Shown here one piece after another: positions 1-11,170 of a stretch of 64,000 nucleotides of DNA. Positions within the stretch are counted from its first letter, which is position 1, and every line of letters starts with the position of its first letter. The translations under genes were made by a program, and so were the position numbers. Below the pieces are notes generated by a model, which saw nothing but the letters and a program-made list of their open reading frames with translations, had not been told where the DNA came from and did not search any database. The DNA is from Capitella teleta. Taxonomy: Eukaryota > Annelida > Polychaeta > Capitellidae. Location: the NCBI GenBank assembly GCA_000328365.1, contig KB297742.1:316269-380268 (forward strand), read 5' to 3'.

Positions 1-140
1 TCCAAATATGATGAATATCTTAATGAGAGTTTATTGGTTTCTAAAAATATCTATTTTAAGCGAAAATGCGTTCGAATTAATCGAGTTCTTGTCAATTGAA
101 AAGTGCCAAATTTATTGAATTGAGTTAGGAGCGGGTTGAA

Positions 141-235
141 ATCCTCCTAACTTTAGGAGAATTTTTGAACCAAAACGAGGCTATTCTGAGAGGAATTTTC
201 TTAGTGAAACGCAATTCTCCTAAAGTTAGGAGAAT
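141..235. repeat. two copies of a 22-bp palindrome downstream of the VWA gene
   Basis: ATTCTCCTAAAGTTAGGAGAAT at 214-235 is a perfect inverted repeat. A near copy lies at 141-162. A direct repeat, TTAGTGAAACGCA, occurs next to the second copy and again inside the end of the VWA coding region near 260. On the minus strand these fall in the 3' UTR or just past the VWA gene, so they could fold as RNA hairpins, or they could be debris of a small mobile element. The function is unknown. Confidence 0.6.
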
Positions 236-250
236 TTCGCTTAGGAGGCC

Positions 251-1324
251 TTAGGAGGTCTTAGTGAAACGCACCCCTGCTCTCTTGGCTTTTGGCTCTG
301 CTCTCTTGGCTTTTGGCTCTGCTCTCTTGGGCTTTGGTTCTGCTTTGTTTGCTTTGGCTGCTTTGCAAGCCCTTTTCGCGGGACTGGCGTCTCCTTGGGC
401 TGGGCGCTTAGCAGGGCGGTCTTCATCTCTGAGTCTGTGGAACATGTCCTCCAGTTCATGTCGCATGCCATTGCCCTCGCGAGCCCTGACTTCTTGCTCG
501 TAAGCGTCGAAGAATCCTGCGCCGTGTTCCCTGTACACGATCGCCATGATCATGTCCACCACACTGCCCACCTGATCCAGCTGCAGATGTCTGCCAGCAG
601 TGCGCTCAGCCAGCTCTGCCCAGAACGGCGTGGCCTTGTCCTCCTTCAGACACTGCACGCCGTACACACTGACGCCCATCTCGCGGTTCAGTTGGCCGAC
701 CTCCATGCGCCAGTCATAGCCCCTGCTGGCTTCACTGTTGGGCGGATGTGGTGCTGCGTCGCCGATCATGACCAGGGCTCGTTGTGTACCCGGCGTCCAG
801 CTCAGTTTGGTGCGCGCCAGATTGAGCACGTACTCGTAGCATTCCTCCCAGTCACCGCCACCGGTTCCTCCAACATCCTTGACGAACGAGGCCAGAGTGG
901 GAAGCTGGTTAGTGAAGTCGACGTGTTGGGTGACGTAGAAGTGCTCCTCGTCACAGTAATCGCCGTGCGCAATGACGGCGATCTTTAGGTCAGGAATATC
1001 CATGAAGAGGCGTTCGATCATCTGGTTCACCTGAGCCTGAACCTGCTCCAGGCACTGAGACATCGAACCGGTTGTGTCGAAGGTGATGGCCACCTCCATC
1101 GAACGAGGTCCGCACGGAGGAGGAGCTGCAACGGCGTCCTCTTGTGGAGGAACATTCAGCAGTTCAGCTGATAAATTCTGAGAGGAATGATTCAGCATTT
1201 GTTTCTCGTGCATCGAGGAGAGCGGCGAGATTAGTGGCGCCAACTTCAGGCTCTCGATGGGAGGAGTATCGGGACACTCGGGTGCGGCTGCGAAATCCAT
1301 GGCGCTCAGCTGTTTGTTAAGCAT
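251..1324 (-). CDS. von Willebrand factor A domain protein with basic repeat tail
   Basis: Open frame of 357 residues. Residues about 75-265 form a vWA domain. It starts with strand MEVAITFDTTGSMS, whose D-x-T-G-S-M-S is a MIDAS metal-site motif (the usual form is DxSxS). A GTGGGDWEE segment follows, and later a hydrophobic RALVMIGDAAPH strand. This resembles the vWA domain of alpha-kinase VwkA-like proteins, but no kinase domain is present. The C-terminus (about 300-357) is lysine/arginine/proline-rich, with the repeated unit AEPKAKR, and may be a nuclear-localisation or nucleic-acid-binding tail. The ATG at 1322-1324 follows a CCTTACAG acceptor directly, so an upstream non-coding exon is likely, and a TATA promoter lies near 1.72 kb. 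The vWA assignment is firm. The role is unknown; metal-dependent protein binding is inferred from the fold. The N-terminal 70 residues are low-complexity and unassigned. Confidence 0.85.
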   Translation of the reverse strand: MLNKQLSAMDFAAAPECPDTPPIESLKLAPLISPLSSMHEKQMLNHSSQNLSAELLNVPPQEDAVAAPPPCGPRSMEVAITFDTTGSMSQCLEQVQAQVNQMIERLFMDIPDLKIAVIAHGDYCDEEHFYVTQHVDFTNQLPTLASFVKDVGGTGGGDWEECYEYVLNLARTKLSWTPGTQRALVMIGDAAPHPPNSEASRGYDWRMEVGQLNREMGVSVYGVQCLKEDKATPFWAELAERTAGRHLQLDQVGSVVDMIMAIVYREHGAGFFDAYEQEVRAREGNGMRHELEDMFHRLRDEDRPAKRPAQGDASPAKRACKAAKANKAEPKPKRAEPKAKRAEPKAKRAGVRFTKTS

Positions 1325-1509
1325 CTGTAAGGATAATCATAACGTTTAGTAAAATGATAACGCATCTATTTTGTATCGATACCGTAACAACCGTTAACCG
1401 TTCAATAATAATTTTGTTTAAGCTACCAATTTACAACTGGATATGTGTGGCTCATAAGCCCACTAATCCGTAAAATTATATCCACGCGTTTACATGGTTT
1501 TCCCGATAG

Positions 1510-2004
1510 TCATAACGCATTCTGAATTTCTTCGCAAGGCGAAATCAGTTTAAAAGGTCATAATCTCAATTACGGGTGCATTGGTTAATACCTTTTAACA
1601 ATTGTGGAAATAGGGATTTGAGAGATAGAAGATTCTTGATTAATTTTCAAGTTCTCAGGCTCAATTAGATGAGTTGCTTGCTGATCGGAGTTGTCTGCTG
1701 AATGAGCCGTCCTGTCAGCTTTATATACCCTGGCGGTTCCTACTCCAGCCAATCACAGCCCAGAACGAAGAACATGTAGGTGCAGGCTCATCATTTGCAT
1801 ATTAAAATTATGTTGGTGACGTCAGAGAAACAAGTCTGGACGAGCAGCAAAAAGTGCGTTATGATTACAGATAATAGCGTTATGAATCAAGATATGAGCG
1901 TTATGAATAGAGGACGTGCGTTATCCAATGATCTCTACTCCTTGGCGTTATCATTCGCCTGACATTCTTCGCTCGAAAAGCTGATAGCAAGTAATGCGTT
2001 ATGA
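1510..2004. repeat. cluster of five GCGTTATGA/TCATAACGC motifs
   Basis: Exact copies lie at 1510-1518 (reverse), 1856-1864, 1877-1885, 1898-1906 and 1996-2004, with near-matches at about 1352, 1918 and 1944. They flank the promoter of the VWA gene on both sides. The motif recurs at other genes in the window, so it may be a regulatory element or a dispersed short repeat. I know of no factor with this site. Confidence 0.6.
1592..1755 (-). promoter_or_regulatory. TATA/CCAAT promoter and first non-coding exon of the VWA gene
   Basis: On the minus strand, GATTGGC (a CCAAT box) lies at about 1747-1753 and TATATAAA at 720-727 past kb 1. This predicts a start site near 1692. A 5' UTR exon may run down to about 1592, where AAAAG|GTATTA gives a plausible donor; the acceptor just before the ATG at 1324 would close the intron. 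The TATA plus CCAAT spacing is textbook. The exact start site is inferred. Confidence 0.6.
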
Positions 2005-2765
2005 TGGTAGTAATTAAATTCCATTGTGGCCATGAGATCCATTTATTGGTATACAGAGTGGACCAAAACTAGTCTTATATACTCCATATTGCTTTGTAAC
2101 AACAAAACTTTTCATTTGCTAAAATTTACAGATTTTTCCAAAAATAACTAAATGGCATAGATTGAATAACTATCCTGTGCCCATTTATGCAAATAAAAAT
2201 CTAATAGGATCTATAGTAGGAGTCTATATTGAATGATGACTGCACATTAAAAACGATCGCAAAGAGAACATTACTGATGAACATTGAATTTTTCCAGTCT
2301 GAATAACGTCTCGAGCATTATGTGGTCAAAAGAAGCTGATTTCCAGATGTTCATTCAGCATTCAGATGAGGGATGAGTTCATCAGGGGTCATCAGGGGTC
2401 ATCAGTCGAGGATGAGCTATGAATATTCCTGATATGTGTCCAGTGTCTTATGGCTCATACGGCTGGGGAAAGGCAATTCAATTGCATCAGTGTTCACTGA
2501 TGCACACAAGCAAGTGTGGTTGCTAGGTTGGATTGCATTTTATCCAAGAGGCTGAATCTCTTTCTCACACATCTTGTTTCCAGAAGGACTTAGCATACAT
2601 CATAAATTTCAGATATCAAAAAACAGCATTCAAAATAGAAAAGCATTGTTTGGTATTAGACAAGAAGTTAATTTTATTACATTTATTCCGGCCAATGAGT
2701 CATTCACACTTATCACCTTTGCACTTATACACGAACACAGAAGCACACGACATGAAAGACGGCAG
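2005..2765. other. intergenic region, no gene seen
   Basis: AT-rich sequence between the VWA promoter and the end of GPS2. It holds a short tandem repeat around 2385-2405 (CATCAGGGGT twice) and the GPS2 polyadenylation signals at 2673-2687. No conserved open frame was recognised. Confidence 0.6.
2673..2687 (-). terminator. GPS2: GPS2 polyadenylation signals
   Basis: Two AATAAA hexamers on the minus strand, read as TTTATT at 2673-2678 and 2682-2687. They lie about 80-95 nt downstream of the GPS2 stop codon, a usual distance for a short 3' UTR. Confidence 0.6.
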
Positions 2766-3326
2766 CTAATAACGCTGGTATCCTCCCGCCCCCTGATACT
2801 GGTGCCTGGGAGGGGGGGCCTGGCCCACCGAGTGCACAGAGTGCGAGCTCTGCAAGGAAACCATTCATGAATAAGGAAAATTTTAAGGATTACATGGCAT
2901 ATTAGTTGAAGACATCATTGACATGACATTATTTATTTACTTGATTTGATATCTTGAGGTTCAGTACATCATTGAATACAAATAATTTAAGTTCTTAGCA
3001 ATCTTATCAGAAATTTCTATGATCCAGTACCAAAATACAAGTATTAATTACACGAGCCTGTCATACGAGAACCTCCTGTTAATCCGAATGTTAGTGGCCG
3101 AAATTAATCTCATCTTAAAGAGGCTAAAAATATTGCAATTTACGGATGCAAACAAGTTCATGCAATTTCACCTGTGAAGACGAAGGGTACGAAACAGGTT
3201 GTGAGCGAACGGGGTAACCACTGACGATGCCTCCCTTTGGCTGCTGAGGAGATTGAGATGAGGCCGGGTGGGCAGAGGACGCCAGATGAGGAGGAGGAGG
3301 AGGAGGAGCGTGCTGAATGGGCCGCA

Positions 3327-3373
<47 letters not shown>

Positions 3374-4907
3374 ATCTTGAATTTATCTTCAGCAAAACCT
3401 GACTTCTGATTTGCATGTTCCAGTTGCTGCTGCAGATTGAGGCTGGAGCCAGAGGTATGGGGTGAACTCATGTATCCTGTGAATGAATAATGCTGTATTA
3501 CGTGGGTGAAGTTGGGGTCATGGCGCACCAGGCATGCGCTGCACAGGGTAGGATGCTCCCTGGTAATGCTGCGCTCCTTCAGCCATCGCCTTCTGTTGCT
3601 GGTGGCTGTAATGTCCGTACGATTGGAAGGCTGACTGTCCTGGCCCGTATTTAGTTTCAGACTGGCTCACTGAGCCGGAGTAGCCGGAGCTGCGGTCTGA
3701 GCCGACCGAAGGACCTGGCTTGGATGACACCTGGCTGGGGTAGCTGTGAGCCGCCTGGCTGGCGTACGTCGTTTGCGTGGGGTATGCGCTTGGCTCTGAA
3801 TTGAAAAGGAGTTGAAAGATAGGAAGGTGTGCAACTGCATAGGGAGGACAACAGACATGGAAGGTGCAAAGAGAAGCACAGAAAGCACTAATCACGTAGT
3901 GCACTTCAATATAGCGTGAAATAAATAAAATGAAAATAAAGCAATGACATAACAGAACACAAAGACAATAATCAACCACAATAGATGAATACATACTCTT
4001 ATAATATCCTGTACGCAAATGAGATGTGTTTTAATGTATGCACAAATTAAACCGACCCACTGACCTGACTTAATCTTCGGAGGCCGGCCGTATTCTCCAG
4101 GCTGTGAGGAGTACGGCTCCTGCTTCACGCCAGGGTACGAAGCGCCCGAACTAGTGGGGTACTTAGCAAAATGCTGATACATGGAGGCCTGGGGGGGCGG
4201 GGGGGTAGGCGAAGGACTCCTCTGTCGCTTGATGGCTTGGTTGTTGGATCGAATTGGAGCAACCGGCGCTGTGAGGGGGTGATGCGGAGGAGCCGGCTGC
4301 CCGGCTGCAGCAGCCGCAGCCGGCTGAGGAGGTGCGTGTCCACCGTGATGATGCATGGCAGATGGTGGAATACTCATGTATTTAATGGCTGGTTTGGGCT
4401 GCATGTGTGACTGCATGTATATCGTACCAGGGTGACCGGCTGGCAGTGACATGGGGGCGTGATATGGGTGCATGGCAACCATGTCGTTATGCTCTTTCAG
4501 CTTCTTCTTGTTCTCATCCTCCTGAAGCACTTTCTTCAGCTGGTTGAAGAGCTCATGTTTCTGCTTCTTGAGCGTCTCCATTTTGGTTTGTAACTCTCCC
4601 AACTATGAACAGAATCAACATTTATCAAATTCTGACAAAATCTGAAGTTCCAAACCTGTTCTTTTGTTTGTTCCAAGGTCAGACTGTTCTCCTCTTCTTT
4701 CTTCTTCTTTAATTCTCGCTCTTTCTTTAAACGCTCGGCCGCTTTATCTTGCTCTTGTTCGGCTAGAGAGGGTTTTTAATTGACGGAAGATCAGATGCTG
4801 AGGAACTCACCCTGCTTCAAGCGTTCTCTCTCTCGCATGATGTGCCGCTTCAGAGCTTGGTACATGACCATTGTCATCTTGGGTCGCTCTATCATTACAC
4901 CTGGCAT
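2766..4907 (-). CDS. GPS2: G protein pathway suppressor 2 (NCoR/SMRT corepressor subunit)
   Basis: Six coding exons, minus strand: 4811-4907, 4656-4762, 4065-4602, 3529-3795, 3172-3476 and 2766-2849. All phases agree, giving 465 residues (human 327). The N-terminus (ERPKMTMVMYQALKRHIM...) matches the GPS2 start. Residues about 25-110 form a charged coiled coil with LTLEQTKEQ and a KHELFNQLKKVLQE segment. In known GPS2 this region binds NCoR/SMRT and TBL1 in the HDAC3 corepressor complex. A second signature, LNLQQQLEHANQKSGF, is encoded in exon 5 and corresponds to a conserved C-terminal GPS2 motif. It is followed by about 15 glutamines coded by uninterrupted CAG. The last exon ends GGYQRY. 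An acceptor at 4926 just before the ATG shows that at least one 5' non-coding exon lies upstream. The intron between exons 4 and 5 is only about 52 nt. The nuclear corepressor role is inferred from the family. Confidence 0.92.
3328..3372 (-). repeat. GPS2: pure CAG (polyglutamine) microsatellite in GPS2 coding exon
   Basis: Fifteen uninterrupted CTG units on the plus strand encode a glutamine run on the minus strand. Pure CAG without CAA interruptions is prone to length change. The tract follows the conserved LEHANQKSGF segment. Confidence 0.9.
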
Positions 4908-5341
4908 GCTGGCCTCCTTCGCTCACCTGCAAATCAAAATAACAGATTGATATCTGCCAAATGAGCACGTAAATTGCTATAGTTCCTAAATATCAACTAA
5001 GACAAAGTCAATAATAATCCATTGTTGAGCCAAAATCTCTTTTTGGTGGCTGATGAAGGCAGCAATACTTAGCATGGTACGATGGTTAGTCAGTTACTTC
5101 TATGTCAGACTAAGGATTTACTCCACAACTCACAAGCATAACTGATCTGATGGGAGTGTTTTCAATAATTTATGCAAACGGATATTTCTGGCACACTAGT
5201 GAGCTGACTAACTTACTAAGGACCTGAAATTGGAAACGTGGAATAAAATTTTTAATATTTGACATATCAAAAACCAAACTGTTCAGTAGTGAATGCTGCA
5301 TCTTTTGGTGTGCCTTAGGCTTACCAGCTTACTACACTAGC

Positions 5342-5425
5342 ATTAACTCCATATATTCATATAGCCATAATCTGTCTAATTACCATTATACTTATATAGA
5401 GTCTTGGAACGAGACTACACTAGCA
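5342..5425. repeat. dispersed repeat, copy 1
   Basis: Shares TAACTCCATATAnTCATATAGCCATAAT and a downstream TAGTCTTGGAACGA-like block with 46203-46300. The spacing between blocks is similar but not identical. It is probably a small non-autonomous element such as a MITE. No terminal repeats were resolved. Confidence 0.45.
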
Positions 5426-6036
5426 TATGAAACAATTATATCAATAGCAATACGTAGTCTATCACTCTATAATAGAGCATGATAGAATATAATCTATAGT
5501 CTTTGCCTCTTCAGGCTCTTCAGGCTCTTCAAGTTAAAGTTCAACTTGTAGGCCGTGCCCGGTGCCCGTAGGGTTAGTAACTTAGTTCAGTTACTGAGTA
5601 AGTTACTCAGTCAGCAGTCCGTGTCACTTCATTTTCTGATCATTGAGATCAAGCTAAATGCAGATTAAATATACACCTAATTGACAGGTTATACGTCGAG
5701 GTTTCGTCGTGGTAACCAAACAACAAAGACACGAACCAGTGGTTAAAAATATGCTGTCTCGATCAAATTCAGTCCCGGAGATTCACCAATCCGCCATTGA
5801 AATCCCACAATGCACCGGACGTCATAACGCCATTCAAAATAATAACGTATTTCAACTGTCGCTGTCGCTTAAAAAATCCGAATGTTATGAAGCGATACTC
5901 GTACATTCAAGAAAATGTCATTTTTATTGCGTCATTATAAATGCCTCGGCTGACTCAGAGACGCAGCGTATTGATTCCAATGAAACGCCAATTCAACAGT
6001 TTTGAACTAATGGAAGTGGATATAATAAGTTATGCG

Positions 6037-6360
6037 TTATGATCTCGTCAGTCCACTGCACCAGTCAAAGAAGTTTCCGTGGAGCTTCAACTCCAGGGGA
6101 AAAGCATCAACCCTGATTAACTCAAGTTGTCCGAGACATTCCTTCCCACGAAGGACATCAACGGGATCAGGAATACATTTAATGGTGAAAATGATGACGT
6201 GAAAGACGACTTTTGAACTGCATCTTTTGAAGCATATTATTTGCATTATCGCCGCCATCCCTGAGAGCTTGTGTGCAGTAATTACCAATAATAACACAAT
6301 GAAAGGGAAAAACAAATCGACTGAATGATTCACAAAGAACAAATATGAGAAGATTATCAT
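6037..6360 (-). CDS. hypothetical small open frame
   Basis: Unrecognised minus-strand frame of up to 107 codons. The N-terminal half is hydrophobic, and the C-terminal half looks protein-like (DPVDVLRGKECLGQLELIRV). An internal ATG sits in GGATGGCGGCG, a YY1-type context, near 6270. The stop codon TAA is part of the repeated motif TCATAACGC. There is no family match and no clear upstream exon. It may be a chance frame in the GPS2 5' region. Confidence 0.2.
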   Translation of the reverse strand: MIIFSYLFFVNHSVDLFFPFIVLLLVITAHKLSGMAAIMQIICFKRCSSKVVFHVIIFTIKCIPDPVDVLRGKECLGQLELIRVDAFPLELKLHGNFFDWCSGLTRS

Positions 6361-7344
6361 TAGATCAGAATCTATATATTTTAGGGGTTCATTTATATTG
6401 TGACGTTATCATACAGCACGGATAGCGCGAGAGAGAACCCAAAAATAAGTTTGCATACATAGTTATTTATAATTATACTAGTATACAGTGAAACAAAACT
6501 TGCACAACTTGGGTCGGAACAGATGAAAAATAAATAATATGTCGCTGGTCGAAGGAACTCGTAATGTTACCAACTCATTCTCATTAAATGAACTGCCGGG
6601 TGTCAAGTCATTGCAATCTGTATGATTTAATTGTTCATGGGTACCCAGTATAGTGGTTTTCAATGCTGAATGAATGTTAAAACAAGTTATCAGTTTGATG
6701 TTCAGTCCATTGACATTGTCCATGTGCATCCATAGTTATATCCATAGTTCACAAGGCTACAAGTAAGTCAACAAATCGTTTGAAAATTTGCCCCATTTAA
6801 GAAAATAACAGTCAGCAGATTAGCAAGTAGAACTAGCAGTTTCATGCAATCATGATGACTGAGCAGCCTCTTCCACGTCGAATTCCGTTATCCAGAAAGA
6901 AAACTCCTGCAAATTCATCCGCTTAGTTTTTCCCTTTTGCTTTTTGTCCGCATTGTATTTCCTTGTGTTTCGATGTCATTTACATTTTGCTTTCATTATC
7001 CCGTCGGCATGAGTTACATAAAAACGGGTCATGTTATTTCCCTTTCTGATATCCCGTGTTAGTTCATGTCATGAGCTGCGCCATCACATCAAAAGGATCG
7101 TCGTCCGTCTCGAGAGAAGCGATCACAGAGCTCCTCCGCCATCTTAGTAATTGTCAGTTAATTCAATCTTCGGGTGGCGTCACACATCAAATATGGCGGC
7201 TGATGAAGTCATCTCTTCTTTAATAACCATCTACCCCGCGCTCATTCCACTTCAAAGGAGAACCGCGGCATCCTGGATCCCTGGTGCTCGGTGCCTCCCC
7301 GACGAATCCCGCAACGCCATGAAATCAAAATGGCCGCCACGGTG

Positions 7345-10300
7345 ACGAAGCATTTTTTTGGTTTTTCATACTCCGTCGTGGTTTTCTTTCTGTTGGCCAG
7401 AGAATGTGGGCGGAGTTTTATGAGACAACAATGGAATAATTAATCTGCGACGCATGTCTCTTTTCGTTCATATTTAATTTTTGGGGTAAATTGCTTTTGG
7501 CCACGTGTTCCTTTGGTTATCGCTGTTGGTTGTTAGCACACGAGACATGTTCGGCTGAACCCGATGGTTTCACGAGTTATGTGATCATTGTAATGTGTCT
7601 TGAGTTGTGTGCCCAATATGTTTAATAACGTTAATTGATCATCAATGGGGAAAGATATAACGACATTGAGGGTGTGGTCTATGATTTACTAGGTGCCCAA
7701 ATGTCAAACTGAACTATGAATCATCTTAATTATCTTGTCAGCACGTCAAGGTAAAACTAAATGCGTCCAAAAATCATAATTTTCCCACAGAAAATATAAT
7801 TTGTTATCGGGTTAAATTTCCAGAAGAAACTTTTGTCTGAGAAGACAAATGGTAATACGACATCGACAAGGCAGTGTTTTGGCTGTGTGAACAGGACGCC
7901 ATTGTCACGTGCAACCTCCCTTACATTCTTTTACCCGTTTTTTGTTAATAAGCTACTCGCCCGTGTGACTGCTTTCAATTATACAATGAGACACTGAGAA
8001 CACTTATAGCTTATTCTTTTGTAACATGTCAATTGTGAATTTCAACTGCTTTAAAACAAATATCAAAATAACCGAATCTGATCATATGACGTAGTGCATA
8101 CCCTTTACCACCGAACATGACCTGTCGACCTCTCTGAATGACCCCAACGTGCGTCGCCGGGGTCAAAGTGCGTGGCGTTTTCACCGTTGTTCATCAGAGT
8201 GGCTTGGCGACCGTAGCTTTCGTGTTTCTTTGATGTCAGATGATCACCGCGATCTGAGGCCCCAGAAAGCGAGCCTCGCCTCGTTATTGGCATCGTTCGT
8301 CCCCTTAATTAACCGATTCCACCTCTGATTGCGCTCATTTGCATGCGATTCTCTTAAAAGACCAAAACCAGGTAGCTATCCGACCGACATCCGCACGAAT
8401 CACCCTCATCACTTAATTATTAATGATCTCCTGGAACCCTTTGATTCCAAAGCTCAGGTTTATGTTCTTGTGTATCATACAAGGTATCTCTGTGATTCCG
8501 AGGCAGCAGGTGGCAGCACCTGTGCAATGTCCCTTAACCACATCACCTGGTTGCACCAACGATAATACCGATAAAGAGTACGAAGTCCGTTATGATTACA
8601 CACGTTATGATTCGGGTCTACGCTGTGTTGACGCTCTGAAGTGAGACTTGCAATTTGTATAAGTTTCCAATCGTCGATTTAAGTTTCAGTCAAGTCCGCT
8701 AAGTGGTTGGGTGCTGTAAAACCGATCTTATTCCTGATTCCGGGGTGCAGGCCTTATTCTATTAAATGCGCATTTCAAGGGGCAACAGCAATTCTTTTAT
8801 AGCAGCGTGTCATTTTCGCGATGGGCAGCAGGCGTGAAATATCGCGCACAATAGGGACGTTCGTGCGTGAGGCCCGTTAAAGCATGTGCTCATTGTACTG
8901 CTGCTCTGAGTGGCGAAAGGGTTAGCGCTTTTATTTAACCTCTGCGATGATGAGTAAGATGAGTGTATGACAGTCAGTACAAATGTACATGCAGGAAAAA
9001 ACGGTTGACCTTGGCATCTGTCCATATAAGAAAGGAAAACCCCTGTTTTTTTTTTGTTTTTTTTTTTACATGTAATGCATGATTGCAATCTACAAGAAGT
9101 GCGTTATGAGGGGAAAAGACATCTTAGCTTAGATTTAGAGCAATTAAAGTTCATCTAAAAAGTTGAGGACGTGTTGATGAATTGAATTGTGACCTCTGAA
9201 CTCTGGCATGAATCACCCAGAATCCATAGAAATAGGACTAAACACTAGTGACCCCACGTGGAGTGTACCCTTATGTGTTGCGTGTCATGTACGCTGTCAT
9301 GGTAACAAGTGCATGTATTGCATTTATTTTATAGAATGTATGAAAATAATTTGGAATTATAGACGTTGGAATATAATTTCATTACTACTAATAAATTATT
9401 ATAACAAAAATAAATATTCAAATCGCGTAATCCGTACTTTCTCTGACCCGTTTAACCATCAACAGCTTTTAACGTGCAAAATATTGCATTTATTGGATTC
9501 GTGTTAACTTCAGCGACGCATTCAAATTTCAAAGATAATTAAATAAGTAATAGCAGTAGTATCCCATATACACCATAATTAAACCACAGTGAATCAATAT
9601 ATAAAGGGCTGTTGAAGAGGGATAGGACCAATCTATTCATGTCAAAACGGCAGCAAATGCTGTAGTGTTCATTCCCCCCACCAGACGTCAGCATTGTCGC
9701 TGCACCCCGATCTGCCTGGCGACACATGTGATGCATAAAATGCTAAAGCAGCGCTTAATTATGCATTGATTGATAACAGGCGACTGCTAATCGCATGAAG
9801 AATCAAACAATATTTGCTCAACTGTCAAAATCTGCGCCATTTATTTATCGTGCCAAGCTAATTTCAACTTTAACAGACGTCAAATTTAACACAATGTGTT
9901 TATAAACTTATAACATATGCAATTTTTCCCCCATTGCTAATGAAGCTTCCATCTGTGAGTTAAGGTTCTTAACCCCCCTCATGCAAATGTCAAAAAAAAA
10001 AGTAGAGAGGGAAAAATATAGAGGGCCTCTCCCGAATAAGGACATCATTGGCGCGTGCAGGCCAACAACGAAGTACTCCGCCTCTACCGTTTAACACATA
10101 CGGGTTTCGTCGGTTATTGCGCCCGAATCACACTGTTTTGACCCGAAGTAGCGACAGAAACGCAACATCAAAGAGCGCGGTGAAGATCAAAGGAATATGC
10201 GCGTAACACGATGCCGTCGACGGCGGGTCGCAGTCGGGTTCGAACCAGCGGTCCTAATAGAGCTTTAAAGAAATGGATTTGAGCTACTCGTGTGACGGAC

Positions 10301-11000
10301 ATATCTCGCGACATAGCGGTTCTTCTTGGCGTTGGCGGGCGAAAGATCAAAGAATGTTCGGATGATCGGTGCGAAATGGTTAACAGGTGACGACGACTGA
10401 TGAACGAATCCAGCGGAAAAATTATAATACTTCGCGCATGGTTGATTATAGTAGTATATTGAGGTCGGGGAGTACTGTATCATAAAGAATGTCCTATTCC
10501 GTGCAGTTTATATTTTTCTCCGAAAGAGCATCATGATTTCATGGAGCAGACCAATTTTATGTTATGACTGGGCAACGGTCAAGTACAATGGACCAACGGT
10601 ATGCTCCATGGTCCGTTGCCCGCACAGAACCGTTTGAATCTTCAGCAGACGAAATCTTTTGAAGTCCAAACTCTGGGCCAGCTTGCATAGCGGTGTGTAC
10701 GCATGCTTTGCGAGCACCGACTTTGATCAGAGCTCTCTTTTCGCGGGGGTGTCAACATGCTTAACCATCACCACCCTTATAACCCGTAATAATAACCAAC
10801 ACAACTCGCCAAAAAAAAAACCCGGAATATTAGCCAAAAGGTAGACAGTTTAACTACAATCAAAAGGTATTTAATTATACAATATTTGTGATTGCATCGC
10901 CAATACGGGTTGCTAACAAACTTTCTTTTACCACCTATGTTAACCCATCTCCCCGTAAAATCGACGCACACAGGCTCAGGCAAGCCCAGCCTCAAGCGGG
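7345..11000. other. TCF: intergenic region upstream of TCF
   Basis: No gene recognised. A GCGTTATGA motif lies at 9101-9109, and two CGTTATGATT variants at about 8589 and 8605. Towards the TCF gene there are several TCF-type sites (10165-10352 and 10721), listed separately. A B-box-like GGTTCGAACC at about 10237 is not backed by a tRNA cloverleaf. Confidence 0.5.
10165..10352 (+). promoter_or_regulatory. TCF: TCF/LEF site cluster upstream of the TCF gene
   Basis: ACATCAAAG (10165-10173), AGATCAAAGG (10184-10193) and AGATCAAAG (10344-10352) lie about 0.8-1 kb upstream of the TCF start codon. A further CTTTGATC is at 10721. All match the TCF HMG consensus (A/T)(A/T)CAAAG. Three in under 200 bp suggests a Wnt-responsive element acting on the gene for the factor itself. 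This is inferred from motif matches only. Confidence 0.5.
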
Positions 11001-11017
11001 ATGTAACGAGCGCGCTG

Positions 11018-11170
11018 ATTGGTCGGAGATTTGAACGGGGACAAAGGCCGAGTTTTCCTCTCTCAGCTGAGCTCTGCGATCTCACAGTGAATGGCGGTGA
11101 AGCTCCTCGCCTGTGATCAGATGCCGACCGCTAGCACATCAAACAGTCGTAGTTGCTCATCAAAAGCACC
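11018..11170 (+). promoter_or_regulatory. TCF: main TCF promoter and 5' UTR
   Basis: GC-rich region directly before the TCF ATG. An inverted CCAAT box (ATTGG) lies at 11018-11022 and a YY1-like ATGGCGG at 11091-11097. No TATA box is seen. The start codon context GCACCATGC at 11171 is acceptable. Confidence 0.5.

Larger units (their letters stand above)
4930..7340. other. 5' side of GPS2: non-coding exon/promoter region and repeats
   Basis: No recognisable protein gene. The minus strand around 7130 carries AAGATGGCGGAGGAG, a YY1-type initiator, and 7080-7330 is GC-rich. This is a good candidate for the GPS2 promoter and first exon. Another YY1-like ATGGCGGC is on the plus strand at 7192. Other contents are a nonamer repeat (GGCTCTTCA, about 5513-5532), a dispersed repeat at 5342-5425, two GCGTTATGA motifs (5822, 6034), and a weak open frame at 6037-6360. 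Confidence 0.4.

Noticed and set aside
395-988. Long plus-strand open frame of 197 codons
   Set aside because: Antisense to the vWA domain coding region, whose protein is clearly conserved. The frame is a shadow of its codon bias.
6880-7140. Minus-strand fragments such as KKQKGKTKRMNLQEF and DDDPFDVMAQLMT
   Set aside because: Short frames in the presumed GPS2 5' region. They cannot be joined with consistent phase to a start codon and no family is recognised.
10180-10260. tRNA-like sequence with GGTTCGAACC
   Set aside because: The B box is perfect, but no A box, anticodon arm or acceptor stem could be paired on either strand.
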